This document shows, one piece after another, positions 1 to 8,108 of a stretch of DNA of 64,000 nt. The notes beneath the pieces are model-generated. The model was not told the origin of the DNA. It made no database searches and saw only the letters and a list, made by a program, of their open reading frames with translations. This DNA comes from Streptomyces sp. Tue6028. GTDB lineage: Bacteria; Actinomycetota; Actinomycetes; Streptomycetales; Streptomycetaceae. Positions within the stretch are counted from its first letter, which is position 1, and each line of letters opens with the position of its first letter. Location of the stretch: assembly GCF_002300165.1 (NCBI RefSeq), contig NZ_MLCE01000026.1, forward strand, positions 1 to 64,000, given 5' to 3'. A program made the translations under genes and the position numbers.

Positions 1-1828
1 CCTCGGCAACGGCCTCGGCCGTGTCGACGGCAGCGGTCGCGGCCTTGCGCGTCCGGCGGCGGACGGGCTTGGCGGGAGCCTCGGTGACCTCCGCGGCGAC
101 GGTCTCGACGACGGCCTCGGCCGCCGGCGCCGTCTCCACGACCGCGGACTCCACGGCCGTGACGGACTCGGCGGCCTTGCGGGTCCGCCGACGACGGGGC
201 TTGGCCTCCGCGACGACGCTCTCGGCGGTCGTCACGGCAGTCTGAGCGGCCTCGGTCACCGCGGGCTCCACGAAGGTCGCCGCGGGCGTGGCCGCCGCGA
301 CCGGCTCCGTGGCACCGCTACGCGTACGCCGACGACGGCGCGGAGTGCGGGGCTCGGAGACCTCGGCGTCCGCGGGAACGGACTCCGGCGTGGCCGCCGG
401 AGCCGCGGGGGAGGCGGTCGCCTCGTCCAGCGGCGTGCCGTTGCGCGTGCGGCGACGGCGGCGCGGCGTGCGCGCCGGGCGCTCGCGCTCGGCGGACGAC
501 GGCGCGGAGGAGCGCCCGCCGCGACCGCGCGCCCCGCGGCCACCGGTCTCACCGAGGTCCTCGACCTCCTCGGCCGCGAGCCCGGCGCGGGTGCGCTCGG
601 AGCGCGGCAGGACACCCTTGGTGCCGGCCGGGATGCTGAGTTCCTCGAAGAGGTGCGGGGACGTGGAGTACGTCTCCGGCGGGTCGTTGAAGGTGAGCTC
701 CAGCGCCTTGTTGATCAGCTGCCAGCGCGGGATGTCGTCCCAGTCGACGAGCGTGATCGCCGTACCGGAGGCACCGGCGCGGCCCGTACGGCCGATGCGG
801 TGCAGGTACGTCTTCTCGTCCTCGGGGGACTGGTAGTTGATGACGTGGGTGACGCCTTCGACGTCGATGCCGCGCGCGGCGACATCGGTGCAGACGAGGA
901 CGTCGACCTTGCCGTTGCGGAAGGCGCGCAGCGCCTGCTCGCGGGCGCCCTGGCCGAGGTCGCCGTGGACCGCGCCGGAGGCGAAGCCGCGCTGCTGGAG
1001 CTGGTCGGCGAGGTCCGCCGCCGTCCGCTTGGTGCGGCAGAAGATCATCGCCAGACCGCGGCCATCGGCCTGCAGTATGCGCGCGACCATCTCGGCCTTG
1101 TCCATGTTGTGCGCGCGGTAGACGTGCTGCGAGATGTTGGCGACCGTCACGCCCTCGTCGTCAGGCGCGGTGGCGCGGATGTGCGTGGGCTGCGACATGT
1201 ACCGGCGGGCGAGGCCGATGACCGCGCCCGGCATGGTCGCCGAGAACAGCATCGTCTGGCGACGCGCCGGAAGCATGTTGATGATCTTCTCGACGTCGGG
1301 CAGGAAGCCCAGGTCGAGCATCTCGTCGGCCTCGTCGAGGACGAGCGCCTTGATGTGCTTGAGGTTGAGCTTCTTCTGGCCCGCGAGGTCCAGCAGACGC
1401 CCGGGGGTGCCGACGATGACGTCGACGCCCCTCTTGAGGGCCTCGACCTGGGGCTCGTAGGCACGGCCGCCGTAGATGGCGAGGACGCGTACGTTGCGGA
1501 CCTTGCCGGCGGTGAGCAGGTCGTTGGTCACCTGGGTGCACAGCTCGCGCGTCGGGACGACGACGAGGGCCTGCGGTGCGTCGGTGAGCTGCTCGGGCTG
1601 GGCCCGGCCCGCCTCGACGTCCGCGGGGACGGTGACGCGCTCGAGGAGCGGCAGGCCGAAGCCCAGCGTCTTGCCGGTGCCGGTCTTGGCCTGGCCGATG
1701 ACGTCGGTGCCGGAGAGGGCGACCGGGAGCGTCATCTCCTGGATGGGGAAGGGGTTGATGATGCCGACGGCCTCCAGGGCCTCGGCCGTCTCGGGAAGGA
1801 TTCCGAGCTCTCGGAAAGTCGTAGTCAG
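1..1828 (-). CDS. DEAD-box ATP-dependent RNA helicase (RhlE/CsdA type), 3' end cut by the window edge
   Basis: ATP-dependent RNA unwinding enzyme of the DEAD-box family, expected to act in cytoplasmic RNA remodelling, ribosome assembly or decay. The core shows the Q motif (GIINPFPIQ), Walker A AKTGTGKT, LDEADEMLD, the SAT motif (FSATMP) and motif VI HRIGRTGRAG, in order over about the first 370 residues. After the core comes a long low-complexity tail in which RRRRRTR-type basic blocks alternate with Ala/Glu/Pro-rich spacers, likely an RNA- or partner-binding extension. The tail is still open at base 1, so the C-terminus is missing. In this frame there is no ATG, GTG or TTG between the upstream stop (near 1907) and the core. 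A CTG at 1828, seven bases after GAAGAGG, gives LTTTFRELG and is the only reasonable start I see. Family certain, start codon unusual. Confidence 0.93.
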   Translation of the reverse strand, partial: MTTTFRELGILPETAEALEAVGIINPFPIQEMTLPVALSGTDVIGQAKTGTGKTLGFGLPLLERVTVPADVEAGRAQPEQLTDAPQALVVVPTRELCTQVTNDLLTAGKVRNVRVLAIYGGRAYEPQVEALKRGVDVIVGTPGRLLDLAGQKKLNLKHIKALVLDEADEMLDLGFLPDVEKIINMLPARRQTMLFSATMPGAVIGLARRYMSQPTHIRATAPDDEGVTVANISQHVYRAHNMDKAEMVARILQADGRGLAMIFCRTKRTAADLADQLQQRGFASGAVHGDLGQGAREQALRAFRNGKVDVLVCTDVAARGIDVEGVTHVINYQSPEDEKTYLHRIGRTGRAGASGTAITLVDWDDIPRWQLINKALELTFNDPPETYSTSPHLFEELSIPAGTKGVLPRSERTRAGLAAEEVEDLGETGGRGARGRGGRSSAPSSAERERPARTPRRRRRTRNGTPLDEATASPAAPAATPESVPADAEVSEPRTPRRRRRTRSGATEPVAAATPAATFVEPAVTEAAQTAVTTAESVVAEAKPRRRRTRKAAESVTAVESAVVETAPAAEAVVETVAAEVTEAPAKPVRRRTRKAATAAVDTAEAVAE

Positions 1829-2203
1829 GGTGCTGCCTCTTCTGTGTGCGCGGTGCGAGGCGAGCGCGGGGGTCGTGTCGGACCGTGCCGGGACGTCGGC
1901 CGCTTGTCAGGCGGGCCGAGTGGCATGGGACCACTGCCGACGCTCTAGCGCTCGTACCGCTGAGGGTGTCCCTCCGGATGTCGTACGCACAGTGCCGTAC
2001 GGACGAGGAGGGCTGTCGGGTCGGAGCCGATCGGGCCACCGACCGGGCATCCTCATTCGTGCGGCCCGTCGAATACTCGCCGGGCGCATTACCACCATAC
2101 CCTGGAATCGCGCACATGCGATGGCCGATTCGGTCACGTCGTCGGCGTCACACTGGTTGACCAGGGACTTCCGTCCTGCGGTGAGCGGGCTATTGTGCGC
2201 TTC
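1829..2203. other. Intergenic region between divergent helicase and ferritin-like genes
   Basis: About 375 bases without a supportable gene. It must hold the promoters of both divergent neighbours. On the right side a -10-like TATTGT (2191-2196) ends seven bases before the ATG at 2204, so the ferritin-like mRNA could be leaderless. A short palindrome TGGTTGACCA lies at 2154-2163. Nothing else recognised. Confidence 0.4.
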
Positions 2204-2962
2204 ATGACGACGCCTGACAACGCCGCTGAGAAGCCCGCCGAGGCCACCGACGCCGCCCCGGCGGCAACCGGAGTCGCCGCCCAGGACTGGGACACGGCCT
2301 CCGCCGACCCTCAGTACCGCGCCGCGGTCGTGGACCTGCTCGGAGCGCTCGCGTACGGCGAGCTCGCGGCGTTCGAGCGGCTCGCCGAGGACGCCAAGCT
2401 GGCGCCCACGCTGAGCGACAAGGCCGAGCTGGCGAAGATGGCCTCCGCCGAGTTCCACCACTTCGAGCAGCTGCGCGACCGGCTCGCGGCGATCGGTGCC
2501 GAGCCGACTCAGGCAATGGAGCCCTTCGTCGCCGCCCTCGACGGTTTCCACAAGCAGACGGCGCCCTCCGACTGGCTGGAAGGGCTCGTCAAGGCGTACG
2601 TCGGCGACTCGATCGCCAGCGACTTCTACCGTGAGGTCGCCGCGCGCCTCGACTCGGACACCCGCGGTCTCGTCCTCGCCGTCCTCGACGACACCGGCCA
2701 CGCCGGGTTCGCCATCGAGAAGGTGCGCGCCGCGATCGACGCCGACCCGCGTGTGGGCGGCCGCCTCGCGCTGTGGGCCCGCCGGCTGATGGGCGAGGCG
2801 CTGTCCCAGTCGCAGCGTGTGGTCGCCGACCGGGACGCGCTGTCGACGATGCTCGTGGGCGGTGTCGCGGACGGCTTCGACCTCGCCGAGGTCGGCCGGA
2901 TGTTCTCGCGGATCACCGAGGCACACACGAAGCGGATGGCGGCGCTGGGCCTGGCCGCCTAG
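2204..2962 (+). CDS. Ferritin-like fold protein (MiaE-like family of actinobacteria)
   Basis: A 252-residue, mainly helical protein of the ferritin-like superfamily. It has two halves with carboxylate/His elements typical of di-iron four-helix bundles, for example SAEFHHFEQL around residue 90 and a DDTGHAGF segment around residue 165. Relatives have been annotated as tRNA hydroxylase-like (MiaE) or simply ferritin-like; the substrate is not known from sequence. The start could be GTG 2195 or ATG 2204. I choose ATG because a TATTGT -10 element ends seven bases upstream, matching a leaderless transcript, and no Shine-Dalgarno is visible. It lies divergent to the helicase gene, a linkage I recall as conserved in mycobacteria. 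A GC-rich hairpin follows the stop. Function remains open. Confidence 0.8.
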   Translation: MTTPDNAAEKPAEATDAAPAATGVAAQDWDTASADPQYRAAVVDLLGALAYGELAAFERLAEDAKLAPTLSDKAELAKMASAEFHHFEQLRDRLAAIGAEPTQAMEPFVAALDGFHKQTAPSDWLEGLVKAYVGDSIASDFYREVAARLDSDTRGLVLAVLDDTGHAGFAIEKVRAAIDADPRVGGRLALWARRLMGEALSQSQRVVADRDALSTMLVGGVADGFDLAEVGRMFSRITEAHTKRMAALGLAA

Positions 2963-2984
2963 GGCTCGTCGGACAAGCCATGGC

Positions 2985-3007
2985 CCGGGGCCGCCTGCGC
3001 GGCCCCG
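2985..3007 (+). terminator. GC-rich hairpin after the ferritin-like gene
   Basis: An inverted repeat with arms close to CGGGGCCGC and GCGGCCCCG and a four-base loop, 22 bases after the stop codon. There is no clear U-tract, as is common in Streptomyces terminators. Confidence 0.45.
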
Positions 3008-3087
3008 GTCAGCTGTGGTCGTGCGGTCGGTGGTGTGCCCGGTCCCGGGCATGACCCAGCGCGTCGCTCAGCGCCTTGCGCAGGGGG

Positions 3088-3357
3088 TCACGCCGTCGCC
3101 GAGCGGCGCCGAAATCTTTCCGCCGGACGGAGCAGCAGGGACAGCAGGGCCGCAGAGACGGCGGCCGCGCCGAGCAGGATGACCAGGAAGTGGCCGGCGC
3201 CCAGAGCGGTGTGCGTCAGGAAGGCACCGAACAGGGCTCCGGCCACTCCGGTCGAGAGCACCAGACTGCGGGCGGGCAGCCGGTGCGGCAGGCGGTACGC
3301 GGCCGCCCACGCCAGTGCGAAACCGAGCAACGCGGAGCCGAGCGTTTCCAACAGCAT
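3088..3357 (-). CDS. Small integral membrane protein (89 aa)
   Basis: An 89-residue hydrophobic protein with about three predicted membrane segments (residues roughly 2-20, 32-50 and 57-76), Arg-rich between the first two and at the C-terminal end, consistent with positive-inside topology. The ATG at 3357 is preceded by GGGAGGGAC, a good ribosome-binding site, which supports real translation. It is convergent with the ferritin-like gene and lies downstream, on the same strand, of the DUF3107 gene, separated by a strong terminator at 3570-3600. I recognise no named family; conserved position between the ferritin-like and DUF3107 genes would make it an actinobacterial membrane protein of unknown role. 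Confidence 0.6.
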   Translation of the reverse strand: MLLETLGSALLGFALAWAAAYRLPHRLPARSLVLSTGVAGALFGAFLTHTALGAGHFLVILLGAAAVSAALLSLLLRPAERFRRRSATA

Positions 3358-3569
3358 GGTGGGGGTCCCTCCCGCACGGCCGGGTGCAAATCGGTCGTAG
3401 GCGGTCTTACCCGTGACGTGCGGAATGCAATCCTCCCCAATGATCGATCCGTGCTCCGAGCGGGGCTGTCACGGACGTGCCCGCACCACCGCCCACACCC
3501 GTCGCGGGCAGGGCGGCCAGGGCGTCGACGGCGGAGCGGAGCAGGCGGAACGGGTCCGGCGGTACGAGC

Positions 3570-3600
3570 AAGGGCCCGGTGACGTCGTCACCGGGCCCTT
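3570..3600 (-). terminator. Strong hairpin terminator downstream of the DUF3107 gene
   Basis: A perfect inverted repeat: arms AAGGGCCCGGTGACG and CGTCACCGGGCCCTT separated by a single T. It sits 20 bases beyond the stop codon of the minus-strand DUF3107 gene, and its A-rich/T-rich ends allow it to work in either direction. Confidence 0.85.
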
Positions 3601-3619
3601 CATGCTTCCGCTCGCCGAA

Positions 3620-3847
3620 CTACAGCGCGCTGAATCCCACCTTGCGCTGGGTGGGCTCGCCGAGCTCCACGTACGCGAGGCGGTCGGCCGGAACCAGGAC
3701 CTTGCGGCCGTGGTCGTCCACGAGGCTGAGCAGCTGCGACTTGCCGGCCAGCGCCTCGGACACCGCGCGCTCGACCTCTTCCGGGGTCTGACCGCTCTCC
3801 AGAACGATCTCGCGGGGCGCGTGCTGCACGCCGATCTTGACCTCCAC
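3620..3847 (-). CDS. DUF3107 family protein
   Basis: A 75-residue protein that starts VEVKIGVQHAPRE and matches the compact actinobacterial DUF3107 family (the M. tuberculosis TB9.4 type, as I recall). It reads as an alternating beta/alpha fold with a C-terminal segment RLAYVELGEP. The GTG at 3847 follows GGAGGGAC at suitable spacing and gives the family's usual length; longer upstream starts would add a non-conserved Arg/Thr-rich stretch. It lies 135 bases from the TetR gene start-to-end on the same strand, and a strong terminator follows it. The biochemical function of the family is unknown to me. Confidence 0.82.
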   Translation of the reverse strand: MEVKIGVQHAPREIVLESGQTPEEVERAVSEALAGKSQLLSLVDDHGRKVLVPADRLAYVELGEPTQRKVGFSAL

Positions 3848-3982
3848 GGCTTTGTCCCTCCGACGGTCAGTGATGTGCGCGTCCGTACGCGCCGTACGCA
3901 GCACACATTAGCCCGGTGAGGGGACGTACACGCTCCGCCCGAGAACGCCAGGAGCGAACAGGGGACGGGAACAAAATGCCGG

Positions 3983-4624
3983 TCAGTGATGATCCGTGCC
4001 GTGCAGGGGGAAGCCCGCGATGCCCCGCCAGGCCAGCGAGGTCAGCAGCTGGACCGCCTGGTCGCGCGGAACACTGCGGTCACTGTGCAGCCAGGAGCGG
4101 GCCACCACCTGGGCGAGTCCGCCGAGACCCGAGGCGAGGAGCATCGACTCGGCGCGCGAGAGACCGGTGTCCTCGGCGATGACCTCGCAGATCGCCTCCG
4201 CGCACTCGTGCGTGACCTTGTCCACGCGCTCGCGGACCGCGGGTTCGTTGGTCAGGTCCGACTCGAAGACCAGCCGGAAGGCGCCGCCGTCGTCCTCGAC
4301 GTACGCGAAGTAGGCGTCCATCGTGGCGCGCACGCGCAGCTTGTTGTCCGTCGTCGACGCGAGCGCCGTCCGCACGGCCTGGAGCAGCGACTCGCAGTGC
4401 TGGTCCAGCAGAGCGAGGTAAAGGTCGAGCTTGCCCGGGAAGTGCTGGTAGAGGACCGGCTTGCTGACGCCCGCGCGTTCGGCGATGTCGTCCATCGCGG
4501 CCGAGTGGTACCCCTGCGCAACGAACACTTCCTGGGCGGCGCCGAGGAGCTGGTTGCGCCGTGCCCGGCGCGGCAGTCGAGTGCCCCGCGGGCGTGCCGC
4601 CTCTGTCTGCTCGATGGCTGTCAC
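3983..4624 (-). CDS. TetR/AcrR-family transcriptional regulator
   Basis: A 213-residue one-component repressor-type regulator. The N-terminal helix-turn-helix domain is clear: RRNQLLGAAQEVF, then GYHSAAMDDIAERAGVSKP and LYQHFPGKLDLYLALL (residues about 17-70). The C-terminal all-helical ligand and dimer domain is of the type found in the actinobacterial regulators next to DUF3107 genes. The GTG at 4624 is preceded by GGGAGG with normal spacing; longer reading frames upstream lack a ribosome-binding site. Ligand and target genes cannot be read from sequence; autoregulation and control of the flanking genes are the simplest expectation. The same TetR-DUF3107 pairing exists in mycobacteria according to my memory of that locus. 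Confidence 0.9.
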   Translation of the reverse strand: MTAIEQTEAARPRGTRLPRRARRNQLLGAAQEVFVAQGYHSAAMDDIAERAGVSKPVLYQHFPGKLDLYLALLDQHCESLLQAVRTALASTTDNKLRVRATMDAYFAYVEDDGGAFRLVFESDLTNEPAVRERVDKVTHECAEAICEVIAEDTGLSRAESMLLASGLGGLAQVVARSWLHSDRSVPRDQAVQLLTSLAWRGIAGFPLHGTDHH

Positions 4625-4810
4625 GCCGCCTCCCAAAATCGTCCACATGCGGTGTGCGCCGCGCGGCCATCGTACTTTTCGGTAACCGTGCTGTGCGCGG
4701 TGCGAGCGCAGAATTTCACGGACCGGACGCGACCGATAGCGCGCAGAGCGGCCCGAATCGGGTGAGATGCATTCCATCTCACCGCGACTTGCCTGGTCAG
4801 CGGCGTCCCG

Positions 4811-5026
4811 TCACCGGTAGTCGTCCTCGTTCAGCTGTACGACCCTGGCCTGTTCGGCGAGATCGGCCTCGTTGGCGTTGAGGGGGTCGCCCGGCGGTAC
4901 GGCCACCTCTTCCACGGGGTCCAGCTCGGTGCGCTGCTCGGCGGTGTCGGCCTCCGGGGCTTCCTCGTCGAGGATCTCCCGGAACTGGTCGTCGAACGTC
5001 CCGGGGTCTGTCGGGTCGACTGTCAT
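4811..5026 (-). CDS. Small acidic hypothetical protein (71 aa)
   Basis: A 71-residue, strongly acidic protein (MTVDPTDPGTFDDQF at the start, NEDDYR at the end) rich in Asp, Glu and Ala, without membrane segments or cysteines, probably partly disordered. The ATG at 5026 has a clear ribosome-binding site, AAGAGGAATC, directly upstream, which argues for genuine translation. It is transcribed toward the TetR gene and away from the alpha/beta hydrolase. No domain recognised; it looks like one of the small conserved Streptomyces proteins of unknown function. Confidence 0.68.
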   Translation of the reverse strand: MTVDPTDPGTFDDQFREILDEEAPEADTAEQRTELDPVEEVAVPPGDPLNANEADLAEQARVVQLNEDDYR

Positions 5027-5185
5027 GATTCCTCTTCCCGAACGGTGCGCGTGCGTTGCCTCACGCGTACGAGTGCCCTCGACTGAAGCCTAGGAGACAC
5101 GAGATCCGGACGCTATGCGATCCGCACGCCATCTGTGACGGCGAACACATGAACCACTGCGTGATCGTCTCGTAACATTGCCCGC

Positions 5186-6175
5186 ATGTCTTCGACCGAG
5201 CTGCCGCCCGCGCTGGCCACCACCGTCACGCCCCGGGTCGGCGCCGTCAGGGTCGGAGACGGGGAGCGGCTGCGATCGGTCGGCCTTCCGGGCATCACCC
5301 TGACCGTGCGGTCGAGACCGGCGACACGCAAGGGACGGCCTCCCGCGCTGTACGTGCACGGCCTCGGCGGTTCCTCGCAGAACTGGTCGGCGCTGATGCC
5401 GCTCCTCGACGGGCTCGTGGACAGCGAGGCCCTCGACCTGCCCGGGTTCGGCGACTCCCCGCCGCCCGACGACGGGAACTACTCGGTCACGGCGCACGCA
5501 CGCGCCGTGATCCGCTATCTGGACGCGGCCGAGCGCGGCCCCGTGCACCTCTTCGGCAACTCGCTCGGCGGCGCCGTCACGACGCGTGTCGCGGCCGTAC
5601 GCCCCGACCTCGTCCGCACGCTCACCCTGGTCTCGCCCGCGCTGCCGGAGATCCGCGCGCAGCGCACCGCGTGGCCGACCGCGCTGCTGGCCCTGCCCGG
5701 AGTGGCGGGGCTCTTCACCAGGCTCACCAAGGACTGGAGCGCCGAGCAGCGCGTCAGGGGGGTGATGGCCCTCTGTTACGGCGACCCCGGCATCGTGACG
5801 CCGGAGGGGTTCCGGCACGCCGTGGAGGAGATGGAGCGCCGACTCGCGCTCCCTTATTTCTGGGACGCCATGGCCCGCTCGTCACGCGGGCTGGTGAACG
5901 CGTACACGCTCGGCGGCCAGCACGGACTGTGGCGTCAGGCCGAGCGGGTGCTCGCGCCGACCCTCCTCGTCTACGGGGGCCGGGACCAGCTCGTCGGCTA
6001 CCGCATGGCCCAGCGCGCGGCCCGAGCCTTCCGCGACTCCCGGCTGCTGTCCCTGCCGGAGGCGGGGCACGTGGCGATGATGGAGTACCCGGAGACGGTG
6101 GCCACCGCGTTCCGTGAACTGCTCGCCGACGCGGGCGAGCAGACCTCCCCGTCCGGCACCGGCGCGGGAAGCTGA
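5186..6175 (+). CDS. Alpha/beta-hydrolase fold protein
   Basis: A 329-residue single-domain serine hydrolase of the alpha/beta-fold superfamily. Visible elements are the oxyanion segment YVHGLGGSSQNW (residues 57-67), the DLPGFGDS strand-turn (84-91), the nucleophile elbow FGNSLGG with Ser126, an acid in YGGRDQLV near 268, and the catalytic His in EAGHVAMM near 295. Substrate is not predictable; relatives are called lysophospholipases, epoxide hydrolases or esterases. ATG 5186 lies about seven bases after a -10-like TAACAT (5173-5178) and has no obvious ribosome-binding site, so a leaderless transcript is possible. The gene ends eight bases before the DUF3152 gene, so the two probably form an operon. 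Confidence 0.9.
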   Translation: MSSTELPPALATTVTPRVGAVRVGDGERLRSVGLPGITLTVRSRPATRKGRPPALYVHGLGGSSQNWSALMPLLDGLVDSEALDLPGFGDSPPPDDGNYSVTAHARAVIRYLDAAERGPVHLFGNSLGGAVTTRVAAVRPDLVRTLTLVSPALPEIRAQRTAWPTALLALPGVAGLFTRLTKDWSAEQRVRGVMALCYGDPGIVTPEGFRHAVEEMERRLALPYFWDAMARSSRGLVNAYTLGGQHGLWRQAERVLAPTLLVYGGRDQLVGYRMAQRAARAFRDSRLLSLPEAGHVAMMEYPETVATAFRELLADAGEQTSPSGTGAGS

Positions 6176-6183
6176 GGCGGGGC

Positions 6184-7785
6184 GTGGGACGTCACAGTCG
6201 CCGGGGGCGGAACGGCAGGACCGACACCTCCGAGATACCCGAGATACCCGCGGTTCCCGAGCAGGAGGCGGGTCGCGCACGGGGTGCCGCCCCGGGGGCC
6301 GCACCGGCCGCGGGCCAGACCCCGGGCTCCGGTTTCCCGTCCGCCCGGCGGGGGTCGATTCCGCCGCAGGGGGCACCGGGCCCACGGGCCGCGACGGACG
6401 GGACGCCTGCGCAGGGTGTGCCGCGGTTCTCGGACGGGACGCCTGCGCACGGTGTGCCGCGTTTTCCGGACGGGACGCCCGCGCGCGGTGTCCCGCGGTT
6501 CTCGGACGGGACGCCTGCGCACGGTGTGCCGCGTTTTCCGGACGGGACGCCCGCGCACGGTGTCCCGCGGTTCTCCGACGGGACCCCCGCCCACGGTGTC
6601 CCCCGGGTGCGCGGTGGCCATCCCGAGCAGCGTGAAGCCGGCGGAGGCTGGGGCGAGTTCGGGAGCGCCGGGACGTCCGGTGCCCCGGGCGGGGCACCGC
6701 AGGGTGCGCCCCACGGCGCGCCGCCCGGTTCCACGGGTCCCCGGATCCCCCGTCAGCGCCAGGAACCGGGCTCCACGCCCCGCCAGGCGTACATCGACGC
6801 GTTCGACGCCGACGAGGACGAGGACCGCGACGTCTTCGCACCGCGCGCCGGCACCTTCGCGACCCGTGGCGAGGAAGCCCACCGCGCCGACCCGTACGGC
6901 TCCGTCACCGACTGGGACGCACCGGACGCGGAGACCGGCGAGAGCCCGCTGCCGGACACCCAGGAGAAGGCGCAGGGCAAGGGCGGCAAGGGGCGCGCGT
7001 TCACCGGGATCGCGGCGGCAGCCGTCACCACCGTGCTGGCCGTCGTGGTGGCCGGACAGGTCGTCTCCGGGCGGCAGGACGCCAGTGCGCACGCCCGGTC
7101 CACCGGTGGCGACCGCCAGACGCACGACTCCGCCTCGCGCGGCGACGACCGGCCGACCCCGGCCGGGGTGCCGAGCGCGGTGACGCTGACCTACGACCAG
7201 AAGATGGCCAGGACGTACGCGCTCGGCGCGACGCTCAAGGGCTCGGGGAAGTTCGACACCGTCCCCGGCTTCGACAAGGCGCCGGGCAAGGGACGCAAGT
7301 ACACCTATCGCGTCGACGTCGAGCGGGGCCTCGGCCTCGACGCCGCGCTCTTCGCGCAGGCCGTGCAGAAGACCCTGAACGACAAACGGAGTTGGGCCCA
7401 CGGAGGTGCCCGTACCTTCGAGCGGATCTCCTCCGGCAAGCCCGACTTCGTCATCACGCTCGCGAGCCCGGGCACCACCGCCACGTGGTGCGCGAAGTCC
7501 GGGCTCGACACGACCGAGGACAACGTGTCGTGCGACTCGGCCTCGACCGAGCGGGTCATGATCAACGCCTATCGCTGGGCGCAGGGCTCCGAGACCTATG
7601 GTGATCGAATTCACTCCTACCGGCAGATGCTGATCAACCACGAGGTCGGCCACCGGCTCGGATACGGCCACGTCAGCTGCGACAAGGACGGCGAACTCGC
7701 CCCCGTGATGCAGCAGCAGACCAAGTTCCTCGACCACGACGGGATCCACTGCAAGGCCAACCCCTGGGCGTATCCCGGGAGTTGA
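6184..7785 (+). CDS. DUF3152 protein: membrane-anchored, with a metzincin-like HExxHxxGxxH motif
   Basis: A 533-residue protein of three parts. Residues 1 to about 270 are basic, then Pro/Gly-rich and acidic, and include six copies of a 12-residue repeat of the form DGTPAHGVPRFS (bases about 6397-6610). One membrane segment follows at about 277-295 (ending VLAVVVAGQVVSG). The C-terminal 220 residues are the DUF3152 domain, placed outside the membrane by this topology. It carries NHEVGHRLGYGH, a full HExxHxxGxxH zinc signature like that of metzincin proteases, plus four cysteines (in ATWCAKSG, NVSCDSA, HVSCDKD, GIHCKA) that may form disulfides. A peptidase activity is an inference from the motif. 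GTG 6184 closely follows the hydrolase gene. The repeat tract is very GC-rich and near-identical between copies. Confidence 0.85.
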   Translation: MGRHSRRGRNGRTDTSEIPEIPAVPEQEAGRARGAAPGAAPAAGQTPGSGFPSARRGSIPPQGAPGPRAATDGTPAQGVPRFSDGTPAHGVPRFPDGTPARGVPRFSDGTPAHGVPRFPDGTPAHGVPRFSDGTPAHGVPRVRGGHPEQREAGGGWGEFGSAGTSGAPGGAPQGAPHGAPPGSTGPRIPRQRQEPGSTPRQAYIDAFDADEDEDRDVFAPRAGTFATRGEEAHRADPYGSVTDWDAPDAETGESPLPDTQEKAQGKGGKGRAFTGIAAAAVTTVLAVVVAGQVVSGRQDASAHARSTGGDRQTHDSASRGDDRPTPAGVPSAVTLTYDQKMARTYALGATLKGSGKFDTVPGFDKAPGKGRKYTYRVDVERGLGLDAALFAQAVQKTLNDKRSWAHGGARTFERISSGKPDFVITLASPGTTATWCAKSGLDTTEDNVSCDSASTERVMINAYRWAQGSETYGDRIHSYRQMLINHEVGHRLGYGHVSCDKDGELAPVMQQQTKFLDHDGIHCKANPWAYPGS

Positions 7786-7805
7786 CAGCAGGCCCACAGG
7801 TCACA

Positions 7806-7834
7806 TTGACATGCGGCGAAAGTTCGTTCATATT
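7806..7834 (+). promoter_or_regulatory. Near-consensus vegetative promoter for the leader peptide/ABC importer
   Basis: TTGACA (7806-7811) and CATATT (7829-7834) are separated by 17 bases, close to the principal-sigma (HrdB) consensus. The predicted start point is about 7841-7842, on the ATG of the leader peptide, so the transcript would be leaderless. Confidence 0.7.
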
Positions 7835-7841
7835 TCTCCGC

Positions 7842-7934
7842 ATGTCGCCTCGTCACGTCTCCGTCCGCGCCGCCATTGAGCTGGCGCTGATCGGCGTGAC
7901 CGCACTCTGCGTGGCCGACATTCACTGTCGCTGA
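7842..7934 (+). CDS. Short Cys-containing leader peptide (30 aa), probably on a leaderless mRNA
   Basis: A 30-codon reading frame with N-terminus MSPRHVSVRAAIELAL and C-terminus LCVADIHCR. It ends 174 bases before the ABC importer's binding-protein gene. It has no ribosome-binding site, but its ATG coincides with the predicted start point of the promoter at 7806-7834, the arrangement expected for a leaderless message. Basic start, hydrophobic centre and cysteines just before the stop (residues 23 and 29) resemble the Cys-containing leader peptides that actinobacteria place before sulfur- or peptide-uptake genes. In those cases ribosome progress over Cys codons is thought to report cysteine supply. 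Regulation of the downstream operon is inference; no clear terminator/antiterminator pair was found between 7935 and 8108. Confidence 0.6.
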   Translation: MSPRHVSVRAAIELALIGVTALCVADIHCR

Positions 7935-8108
7935 CGCCCGCCCCCGGCGAGTGCGTCGCTCTTCCTCTCGTTACTCCTTCTCCGTGTGCCGTCTTTCGTG
8001 ACGTGCGCGGTCCGGTCGGATGCCGACGCCTGACGCCCTGGGCGAACTCTGCGCTCTTCCGTCTCACATTGCGTCAATCAGTCTCACCATTCGAGAGGTC
8101 GTCTTCCG

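Noticed and set aside
5173-5178. Firm promoter call before the alpha/beta hydrolase
   Set aside because: TAACAT is a fair -10 element, but no -35 hexamer is found at the expected distance, so it is only mentioned under the gene.
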